This document shows positions 8,789 through 20,700 of a DNA stretch of 64,000 nucleotides, piece after piece; the stretch's first letter is position 1, and each line of letters starts with the position of its first letter. The DNA is from Arbacia lixula (lineage: Eukaryota > Echinodermata > Echinoidea > Arbacioida > Arbaciidae). Under the pieces are notes generated by a model. That model was given only the letters and a program-made list of their open reading frames with translations, searched no databases and was not told the origin of the DNA. The translations under genes and the position numbers were made by a program. The stretch is taken from assembly GCA_963669155.1 (NCBI GenBank), contig OZ022581.1, positions 1,892,247-1,956,246 on the forward strand, in the 5' to 3' direction.

Positions 8789-11700
8789 ATGTGGTCAATC
8801 ATCACAACGAAGACCGAAGGTGGCTCTGCGGGTAAGTCAAGATACATTTTTAAAAACTAGACTCCAGAAAAGTCTCCAAAATAAACAATTAATGAATTAT
8901 TTTAGGCTTAGCATTGTCAATGGATACCAGGATGAGGATAGCATTCCTTGCCTGGGAACTGTCATGCCCGGACGGGGGGGGGGGGGCACTCACATACATT
9001 GGTGGTACGGGGACGTGCCGCTTTGGAGACCCCCTTTTTGAGACCTCGATATCCGTTCTTTAGATCCTCTATATCCTTTGCATGGCGAAAGTTCCGCGAA
9101 AGTTCCGCTCCTTAACCTCCCCGCTGTGCCCCTCCCTCCGTTCCCCAGGTCCGCGGCTTGCGTGCAGCTTGCTACGCTTCAACATCAACCCGGCCGCCCG
9201 ACCCGCCGGCCGAGCGAGCTGCAAGAAACCCCTGGCGTAAACACAACGCGTCGCATGTGCAGCGAGGATCGCTCTGCAGACCCTGTTTTTCACAATGCCG
9301 CGCGGTATATTTTTAGTTCCTAAGACCCCACATTTTACGCGGATTTTACCCTTGTAGTCAGTTCCTTAGACCCCCATTTTAGGGTTTCGTGAGGCACACC
9401 CCCAGCAAAATATAATTTGAGTGCCCCCCGCCCCCCCGGGCTGTCATGACTGTTAATTATGGGCCTGCTTCTGCTTTGGAATGCAAGTGACTTATTTACC
9501 CACCATTTCATCGGATAGCGCAGAATTATTACTACACGACTCGGCTTTCTATACAGACATTACAGTAAGTCAAATAACTTATTACTTAATAATTTAAAAA
9601 TTGTTAACATGCAAGGATTCTCCAGTTGATTTGATGCAATGTTAGTAAAGTTCTCATTTGTTGATTATGGTATGTAGGCCTACAAGTTTTTTTGTTTTTT
9701 TCAATAAATGAAGTATGGAGCTTTCTAAGTGAATAGCATATCACGACTGTACATCATTCCCAATTTAGCTTTTGGGCTGCAATGTTTGAATTGTAATAAA
9801 AACCATTTCAAATTCATATTCAAAATAATGTTGGTGTGATCATGGCCTAGCTCCCAGCAGAGTCCTGTGCCCATCTGGGCTGGGCATCTGTATTTTAATT
9901 AGCAAACTATTAATTGTCATTGATTTTGTCATTTTTTTCATGATCAGGTGCTGTGTACAATTTTGTTGTTGGGGAAGAAAGAATAGTTGGACGCAAAGGT
10001 ATGTTGAATGTGTTTCCCCCCCCCCCCCCCCCTTTGGTTACTTTAATCCTGTACAGACATCTAGAGATTATTGTACATAGTGTAAATTATACATGGGGTT
10101 GGAAGATCAGTCTGTCAATTGTGTCATGACCAGATTGCACAGAAGCAGCATTTTTGACATTACATGAAAGTTACCTCTATTTATGTGATAACCAGGGCAA
10201 ATTTCCTGACCATGTATGATTATTAAAGCAGTCCACAGGCGCCTAATTGTTCCCCAAATGGTCTTGTTTTAGGCTTTAAGCACTAGCTGGTCAAAAAAAA
10301 AAATAATGTAGCAAAGCTAAGGGTTAAGCTGTTTTTTGTTTCAACATGTTAAATTTCCTTCTTTCTGACCATTTTGTATGCTATTTTAAACAAAATTCAA
10401 AGTCCTTCATTTTTGGCCAAATGCTAGTTGTAGACCCATATGACATCTGTGATCATCATCTGAAATTTATAATGTCATTCATCCATAATTTTAAAAATCC
10501 TGTTGCATCAAGATGTAAAATTGACAAAAAAAAATCACTTTGCTTGTGTTTTTACTATATGATGCCATTGTCTTTACAGGACTTTTAAAGTTTTTTTCTT
10601 AATGAAACCAGAGAAAAATACTAATGGAGCTTTTAATGAGCCTTCCTTTCTCATGCCTGTCTCCTTTTTATTTTCTGTTGGTTTGTTTGTCTTGTCATTA
10701 TTGTTTCTCTTTTTGTTTGTCTTGCCTTTTCTGTGAATTTGTGCATCTGTCTCATTTCTTTACACCAGGTTGTCAAATTCTGATACCAAATGACCAGTCC
10801 ATCAGTCGGAAACATGCAACCTTTATTCTCAAGCATCCAGAAGTGAATTTGGTAGGTTGAAGATTGTACTCTGGTTGGTTGCTTTCATGCAGTGCATAGC
10901 AAGGTTTAAGAGTTAACTCTCTTATTACCATTGGCTTGAAGATGTGTTGTAAGCCAATGGGGTTTTCAAGGCCTGGTAATGTAAGGTTTAAACCAATTTT
11001 GATCAGTTCACAAACAGATTTCAGATGTGGGATGGGAATGATAAGAATATCTAAATGTTTTGATAGCCACAAGCATTTGGATTTAGACTCTATAGCAACC
11101 TTTATGAACTCCAGTTTAGTTGTTATGAAAGATGATTACAAAGACTGACTCCCACACAGTAGTGCATTAATTAAAGTTTGTTTATTCCACTTCTGAAGAT
11201 ACTTGCTACTGAATCATAGCCTGACCATATTTGTGGATTAAAACTATCAAATATATATTTCTTTAAAACCTTTTGTAGATAATTGTACAAATATGAGAAA
11301 TATTTATGAATGTATATCAAATGTTTATATGATTCTTTGTTTCTTTTCTATTCCCTAGAGCCGCCCCAATGTTCCTGCAGCTCTCATTTTGAAGGAAACT
11401 TCCAAATACGGCACATTTGTCAATGGCAGCAAATTGGCAACAGACAGTGACACTCAGTTGAAAGATGGGGACGTTATAAGCTTCGGAACCTTCAAGAGCA
11501 ACGAATGGAGGTACGACTACACAACACTTGTTATACAAACAAATAAAAGGAAGTTAATGGATTGATGTGTTAATGTACTATACTGGCTATGTCTTACACT
11601 CACGGATATCTGTGGTCCTGTGACTACCAAAAACAGAATAGAAAAGAAAATACTTTGGGCTTTCTTCTTACAAGATCTTCAGCATAGTTGTTCACTGTGT

Positions 11701-14700
11701 GAAATCATAATAAGATGTTTCCTCAATATACACTGGTTGCCCTGTTAGAAGAAGGAGAAAACAAGTATTGAACAATGTCCACATTCATCTAATATACCAA
11801 TGGCAACTTCTGATTTCAAATTTAGGTCTTCAAATGAAAATTATGAGTTCCAAAGAAAAGTGCAAGGAACTGTTGATTTGCTCTTTGAGTATTGATTGAA
11901 TAATTAAATGATAATAGTATTATTAATCAAACTGTACTTCATAGTGTCTTAAGTGTATATCCTGAAAATTGTGAATAGAGTATAGTTTGCTGGTAAGAAT
12001 TTTTACTTGATAGGGGCTTTATGCAACGGCTGAAAGATACAACTTCTGTCTTTCCTTTGTTCCTGAATTCCAGGGTTAGATTCTGCCCTCTTGTGGTGGC
12101 TGCCTCAGCATTGCCGCCACCTGAGAAGAAATCCCTGAAGGTGAAGGTGCACAGACTCGGGGGTCATGTGGTCTCAGAGTGGTGTGCGGAATGTACCCAT
12201 CTTGTTATGTCAGAACTGAATGTTACTATCAAGGTAAGGGGCCAGTAACATGAGAAGGGTTAATATACAAATATAAATTGCGTCAACAGAAACCAGTGAA
12301 ATCTGTCTGTATGATGTGCCTCCGATTGTGCCAATTTCTGAGGGTTGCAGCACGGAAGAAATAGTGACAATAGACTGGTTTACTAATGTAGTCAAATTTA
12401 TGGATGTTTCTTCCCTTGAGGCCTAGTAATGAATTATTCCATTAACCTTTACCTAACAATGGTATTTCAGTACTTGGAATCCACTTTGCATACATTAGTT
12501 GTTGCTATGTCCGGCAAGGCAAGCTTTCCGGTTGTCAGGGGCAACCTTTGTTAAACTGGTATGCATAAGATTTGAATATGTTAATAAACCGATCTATTGA
12601 AGGCACCAAATGCAGATTGATTTCACTGATGTCTTGAGCTGAAGGCGGTATATATCCCTCATCAAGACTGTATGATGGGCCAAGCAAGAAGCACAATGAC
12701 ACAATCCCCAAAGATCCCTTTAACGTTAGATGTAAATTTGTGTGAGTGAATGTGTTTGAAATTGGCTGTATTTACAGTTTCCCTTGCATGTCTGTTAATT
12801 ATTCTCATGACTTTTTTTTTTGTGAGAGGGACATTGTCATGTATTTTCAATAATAGTAAGCGATGTCTTATAAATGGTGTAATTGTAATGAACATTCTTG
12901 AGTTGACAGTGTACATGTATGAAATGAGTAATTGTGTTCATGTTGTGACATGTTTTGATTTCTTGATTTCCAGGTTATCAGTGCTCTGGTTGCTTGTCGC
13001 CCGATCGTTACTCCGGACTTTCTCACTCATACTGAAGAAGCAATCAAACAACAGTCAGACTTGCCTACACCAGAGACGTAAATACATATTTTGTAAAGCA
13101 ACATAATTATGGATATAGCTATGAACATGGTCTTTTGTTATCCTAACAAATTTTAAAAGGGACCCTTTGAAATTTTGTCTGTATAACAAAAGATTATGTT
13201 CATAGTGTATATTCTACTGTGCTGCAAGAGCGCATAAATGATGCGGTATACATTGTTTATGAACAAGTGAGTTTTCAGTTTTCTAGTGATGAGGCTTTAC
13301 ATATTTCTAGTGGAATTTATTCATAATCTAGGTGCTGCGTAAGGAAATGACTGGTCGCTGAGTGATACTTTGGTTTTACTTGGTGGTGTTTGCAACATGA
13401 ACGTGTCTCCTGGAGGACGTTTCGTGAACGTTGTCAGCACTGACTAAATGGTCAGTGCTGACAACTTCAGTGAAATCCTCGGTTTTGATTGGCCGAGAGG
13501 CACTAGCCTCTGACTGTTACTATGGTAACTGTTGGAAAAAGACAGCTTGTCAGGCGAAAAATGTTCATGAAATGCCCTCCAGTTCTACGAAAGACACCAC
13601 CATGAGTTGGAGATTTATGATTCAACAATATTGATGGTAAAATGAATGTGTTTCTACCATGTTATTGTTGTTTTAGTATTGTTCGTTGTTTAGTTCAAGG
13701 TGTTTACAAAATGTCTACATCCTCAGTCCTCATGATGGGACTGTTGATGACACTGATAATTGATATGGCATGTTAGTTGTGAGTGACTGATGTGCTTAGA
13801 GTTTATAGAGTCTGAAATCAAATTTTGCTGTCTCTGTTTCAGGTACCTCCCTCCAGTTGTGGAAGCAGCCATCAACAAAAATGAAGTCTCATTCAGCCCG
13901 AATGAAAGAAGAAAATCCATCTTTCAAGGAAAGACATTTTTCTTTCTCACTCAAAAGCAGGTGAGATGAAGTGGCATGTCATAATAAATGTGCAAAAATA
14001 TCCCAGTACCAAAGTCAGGGGATCTCTTTAATACTGATAACTACCGGGGGATTTGTCTAAGCTCAGTCGTGGCCAAGACATATAATAGAATGATTTTGAA
14101 CCGTATCAGACCCTTCATAGACCCACTGCTAAGGGACACTCAGAATGGCTTCCGGCAGGAACGATCAACTGTAGGACAGATCCTAGCACTTAGGAGACTA
14201 CTTGAAGGAGTAAGAGTTAAGAACCTTCCTGTAATGATCACCTTCATTGATTTCAGGAAAGCCTTTGACAGCATCCACCGAGGTAAACTCCTTGAAATTC
14301 TCCGTGCTTATGGCATCCCTGAGAAACTAGTCCAGGCAATCAGTGCCACTTACTCCAAGACGCGTGCTAAGGTCTGCACACCTGATGGAGACACAGAGTA
14401 CTTTGAGATACTGGCGGGGGTACTTCAAGGAGACACGTTAGCACCCTTTTTGTTTATTATAGCCCTTGACTATGCTCTGAGGCTTGCCATCAATGGCAGA
14501 GAGGAGGAGCTTGGATTCACATTGGTGCCCCGTCAAAGCCGTCGGGTTCCACCAGTAATGGTCACTAACCTGGACTTCGTTGACGATATTGCGTTGATAT
14601 CAGATACGGCAGAGAAGGCAAGGGAACTACTTCTAACAGTGGAAAGGGAGTGCAATAAGATTGGTCTGCAGCTAAATGCCAAGAAAACAAAGGTGATGGC

Positions 14701-17700
14701 CTACAATATAAATGACACCTCTATAAGTACCTTAGATGGCACAGTTCTCGAAGTGAAGAATAACTTCAAATATCTGGGATCCTGGATCGCCTCGACAGAC
14801 CAGGACATCAGAATCAGACGTGCCCTTGCATGGAATGCCTTGCATAGTATGAGAAATGTTTGGAAGTCCCAAATTAAAGATGACATAAAACGCCGGCTTT
14901 TTGTCGCAACAGTTGAATCTGTCCTGCTCTATGGAGCAGAGACGTGGACACTCACAGCCCAACAAGAAAAAGCACTGGATGGAGTGTACACACGTATGCT
15001 TAGGAAAGCTCTTAATGTGTCTTGGTGTGACTTCATACGAAATGTCAATTTATATGGTGGTCTACCAAAAGTATCTATCAAAGTGCGTAAGAGGAGAATG
15101 AAAATAGCGGGACACTGTGTGAGACACACTGAACTATCTGCTAATCCCCTCACACTCTGGGAGCCTAAACAGGGTACTGCAAGAAGAGGGAGAAGTCGGG
15201 CCACTTACATTAGCGTACTAAAGAATGACACTGGCCTTGATAGCGTTAGTGAGCTCAGGACAGCCATGATGGATAGACAGGTCTGGAGGTGCAACTATGT
15301 TCATGGAACCCGAGATGGCATAGGCTGAAGCCTATGCATGCCCTCGAATTAGTAGTAGTAGTAGTAGCAAAAATATTGCACATTAGGATACTTTTTATTC
15401 TAATTGTTTCAGAAAATGAAAACTAGGTTCAATATATTCTGAAATTTGACCATTTATGTCATAACTAGATGAATATTATACACAATTTCATCAAACTGTG
15501 CAGTTGATTAAAGTTTGGACCAGATATGATAAAGGTCAAGTGTCAATGTCAAATGTTGAATTGCACTTTTTGGCAGCCATGTTTCTTTTTATGCGTAGTT
15601 ACAAAAGCAACAAAATTAATGATATGTTGCTATAATTTTGACAAGGTTGAGAATTGCTTGCCATTAAAAGCAGACATGTCCTAGGTTATAGTCCACTGCT
15701 ATTAATAACAATGGTTTATTAGCCCTGGTAGGACCATCTGGATCCAGTGATTGGTAATTGTTACACTTACATGCTGTCAAGAATTATGTTGTTCACAATG
15801 ACTAAATTTGACCTAATTAAATGTACCTGAGTATGTTCCTTTACTAGTACGCTTACATTTGTGTGAACTGCCCAGTTCAAGCGTCTCCATGTGGCGATCA
15901 GTATGGCTGGTGGGCGGTCTGAACTTCTAGACGAGGACAGCGATGTAAGCAAGCTGATTGGTCAGCTGACGTCGGCTGACCAATCATGTGTCCTGTACAC
16001 GGAGCACCAGGACAGCTCCCAGTCCATGAGCCAGGCTGGACAGGACGTGGTCTCACAAGTCCTCAAGCTGCTCAAGAAGTAAGGCCCTGTTTTATAAAGC
16101 TGGTCGTAAGTGCTGCTTGTGACCTGTTCTTGTGCTAAATGAGAGTTGTTCCTTTTTTAACACAGTGGGAATGAATTTCCTACAATCCTAATCAAATCTG
16201 ACAAACTATGAGCTTTGTACTCAAACGCTTGTTAACAGCAAGTGTTTTGATCTACAAAGATCAGATTTGAAGTTTAACTGATTGGAATCAAAATCATTGA
16301 GATCTGATCTGAATCTAACAACAGATCACCAGTCCTGCATACAGTTGTGCTTAACTTACAAACAGCTTCATGAAACGGCCCAGGTGACTCGAGTCATCTT
16401 GGATGGGCTCTTGAAACAATTAAGGACTGCATTTCTCACCTCTAACTTATGATGAGCGTTTTCAAACACGATTCTGGCTAATGTTTGCTGTTGAGAAAAG
16501 ACTTGTGAGGCAGGACATTTTCAAGCAATTCTGGACGGTTAGAATTTGAATATTACATTTTTGTATCGTAAGTTGACATGAATACCATACTTTAAATGTT
16601 TTTTGGGGTGTAGGATTATTATTAGCCCTGTCAGTCCCAGAGGGAATACACAGTGTTGTAATTGGGACGAGGATTGTTTGGGGTAGTGAGGGTGTTAACT
16701 AAAATATTGCATTTTGGTTGATTTCCCAGACACAAACTACGCCCTATCCCGGAATCTGAGCTGGGTCTAGCTGTCCTCTATGTCTCCACAGCTATTCACT
16801 GCAATCCAAGCGTTGCCCAAGGTATGTGCAGACAAGCGAGTGACTGATGAAGGTCGTAAACTACCAGGAGAAGGAGCAGGAGGAGGTGGCAATGAGGAGG
16901 AGGAGGAAAATGATGAAGCAGGAGAAGAAGAAGAGAAGAAAGAGGATTGGGAGGAGAAGATAAACCAGGATGAGGTGGCTAGGAGGAGGAAGAAGGAAGG
17001 AAGAGAAGGAAAATGATGAAGCATGAGAAGAAGAAGAAGAAGAAGAAGAAGGAGGAGGAGGAGGAGGAGGAGGAGGAGGAAGAAGATAGAGGAGGAGGAG
17101 GATCAAATGAAAGAAGTAATTAGGAGGAGGAGAAGTGGGTGGCAAGGAGGAAAGTAGATGAAGCAGCAGAAGAGTAAAAAGAACGAAGGAATATGGATGA
17201 GGTGAAGATGAGGAGGAAGAAGAAAAAAAAAAAAACTAGAGTGAAAAGAAATAAGGATTATCAGCACTGAAAAATCTATCATTGAACCCTTCCTGTGCCA
17301 GGTGAAATGCTACTCTATTGGATGGTGACAAATTCCACTCTTGAGGTCAAATTTGTATCCGTATCTATTTGTGTTTCATGTCAACCTTCATTTATATTTA
17401 TATTTTATTTAGATTTCCCTCGTAGCTTTAATGTTTCTCTCTTGTGATCTCTTCAGCCGGGTTAGACTTCCTGAGTGCGGTGCCATCCCAGTCCTTGCCA
17501 ACCCAGAGCATCCTGGCATTGGAGACTCAGCCCCAGTCTCCCCGCATCCCCAGGGCTGGTGGTAGGCAGGAGCACAGGGGTGGTGGCTCTACCAGCAAGC
17601 AGGCAGCATCCACACCTCGCCAAACAAGGTGGGCTTCTCTTAACAAGATGAATGGTACTGAGCTTTTGATGGAGCCTGAGTGGATTTGATTTGTAAATCG

Positions 17701-20700
17701 GGCCTCGATCGAAGCTATGGAGCACCGGAGCCATTTTTTTAAAACTGGTGTATTGATGAGAAACAAACCAGAGTGGGTGTAACCCGCTCTCTGCATGGCT
17801 CAATTGAGCAAGGAGCTAAGGCAGGAACTTGTGCGTGGTGTGGCGTGGCATAATAAAGGAGTTGTCCGTGTGTGGCCGCGGTGCGTGTGCAGTCAATGCA
17901 GTCCATGCATGATAAGGCCATTGCCACAGAGCGCATGCCACACGGCGTGTATACATACGTACGTACACGTAATGCGATCAGAGTCTCATCGATTGGAACA
18001 AAACAAATCACGGGCCCATGACATGATTGCGGGCGAGCATTGAGTCTTGATGTTGTCAAGATAAATATTGGGGAAGTATTGTGATATTTCATCCATGTAC
18101 GTTCTTATACTTTACCGCAAACACTATATTGCTATTGCGATGTAGTGAAATAGGCTGTGGGCAGTAGCACGCTGAACATCATTTCTTTGTTGAAGAAAAA
18201 ATATTAATATCTTCCAAGTAGGGTTTCTGTTTATTATTTACTACATGTACCTACCCTTTCTGTGGACATATATTACTTTTTGATTCATGTCTATGTATTG
18301 TATACTCGCAGGCAAGTCTTGACATCAACCCCAAAGATTTCCAAGATCTCTGAGACAATCCTTGATGTCCCTTCAGCATCTGGTGAGCCAGCTTCGTCCA
18401 GACCTATGCACACCTCCCCAGAATTCTCCTTCAAAGGAAAGACTGAGAGCAAGGTAAAAAACGTCAGCATTGCTGCTCAAGATGGAGACAAGAAAGTTGT
18501 GGTTGCTACCTTAGGGAGGAAGGATGAAGAGGAAGAGGAGGAGGAGGAGAGAAGGGAGAATACGAGAACAAGAAGGGGGAGGGAGACAGAGGTGAAACCT
18601 AAGATGAAAATCAAGGTCGAGGAACTCAGCCAACCAGGTACAAGTGAAGCCATTCCTGAGAGAAGGAGCAGACTAGTCCAGGATGAAAGTAACCCCGCTC
18701 ATGTCACTGCCACAGACATTGCTCCTGGACAAAGAATCAAGAACAGCACCGGTATGCAAATTAAATCCGAACCGATCTCAAAAAGCACAAGGAATATGGA
18801 TGAGGAAGTTGGTGAAGGAAGTGGAACAATTGTGATGCAAAAGTCTGGGAGAGAGGCTAAAGTGTTTGGTCAAGCAAACAGCCAAGTGACTGGTTCACAG
18901 GCTAAGCAGAGACAGGGGACATTGGATGCTTTCCGGAAGCCTGAGAGAGTAGGAGATGGAGCTGGAGATCGAAGGAGAGCTGGAGGAACCAATAGCAGAA
19001 GAGGACAGGACGGTGATGGATGGTCAGTAACCGAAGAACCAATGGATCAAGCAGAGACGGGGGTAGAGCAAGAGATGGCGAAGGTGGAGGAGGAGGAGGA
19101 GGAGGTGGAGGAGGAGGAGGAGGATGCAAAGGAGAAGGAGGAAGAGGATCTCTTTAGAATGGATAGAAAGAACGTACGATCAAGGACGGGTGCAGGGCAG
19201 AGCGAGGGAACGAGGGAGTCCACAGCTGGGACGAGCTCTGAGCAGAGGAGGAGGAATGTAAAACGGAAGGGAGACTGGAGAACTGATCAAGATGAGGAGG
19301 AGCAGAGAGAGGGGGAAGGAAGATCAATCAAGGAGGAACCAGGAAGCAGCATGTGGAAGAAGAAACCCAGGGTGGATGTATTCTCCCAGGTAGGGTCTCT
19401 GGATATATTCATTGGGCATATAGGTACTGCAGGGCTTATTAAGTTTTTCAATTATTGTATTTTACCATCAATGGTAAATACCATAACAACAGGTGCATTA
19501 ATGGGTGCTCATTGGCTGTTGCCATGGTAGTAATGATGGTAAGTTACAATAATGGAAAACCTATGGCCTAGGTGTATTATGTAATGATAGTAAATATGAT
19601 AATCTTCTATCATGTTTTATCAACTTTGGGTTTCAGGCAATGAGACGAACTATCACTTCCTCGGTGATCTGAATGTATATGCTCTTTCCTCCGCTACATA
19701 GATAGCTACATCCAGATCGCCTCGGAAGTGATAGTTCGTCCCATCACCTTCACCAACGTTGATTATTTGCTTTTTCCCCACCGCCAGGAGGAAGAGAACA
19801 CAGCTGATGATTCTCAGTTAAGGGAGGAGAGTTCAAACCCAAGCCGGACCTTCCCTGATGATGTCCTAGGCCTGCCAGTAGGCTTCATCTCAGCCCGCGT
19901 ACCCATAGAGGTCAGTCATTCTCCATATAGCAAGAAGTCCCATCAGGAATTGGGAAATACTTTGACCAAATATCACCTAATTATGCTACAATGATATATG
20001 ATAGGTTTGTCTCCTTTAAGTTATAAGACATCGCCAAATAGCAGGTGTTTTTCCAGGCATAAAAGGATGAAATTTTACTAAATGTTAGAGATTTTGCACT
20101 ATGTCAGTGTCTGGGCAAGAGGGTGGAGATATACAAGTCAACTGCACACAGCCAAAATTCTCTACCTCGGTTTGGCTCAGAAATGTTTAAATACCTGGAA
20201 ACCATGCTAATTGGAGGCAATGAGAAAAATGGGGTGCAGCATTGACCAAATGGTTGCCAATTTGAAGATGCGCACTTACATTGATGTCATTGATTGATGG
20301 TTTACTCGCAGCTCTAATGCATCTTTTTCTAAGACAGGGTATTAAAATACCAGTACACCAATTTGTTCCCAGTTGAAAGAACCCACACTTATACTCACAT
20401 TGACATTTTCTGGCTTTGTGAACTCAGGTCTTTAAAGTTGATTGATATCCTGTTGTCTATTCTCCGTATAGTAGATTATGCGGACGTCGAGCTGCTCAGT
20501 GTCTGAGTGGAGAAAAGCCAACCCGGAAATGCATATGTGGGCCCTGTAGAGAACGGCTTAAATAAATGATTCATGTGAACCAAATTATATTTTCACTTTC
20601 CTCGTGCATCTTCCTGTAGGACCAGATCAGTGTGAAAATAGACCGGGACTACGTAAAGGAAGAGGGACTCCCCAGCAAAGTGGTGCAAGTAAAACATACC

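Noticed and set aside
13988-14001. Start of the LINE frame at 13988
   Set aside because: These bases are the NBN intron and target-site duplication. The LINE itself starts at 14002, and the GTG is not a biological start.
16780-17016. 78-codon acidic frame
   Set aside because: Only its first part (to 16821) is NBN exon 9, in another frame. The remainder is a purine repeat.
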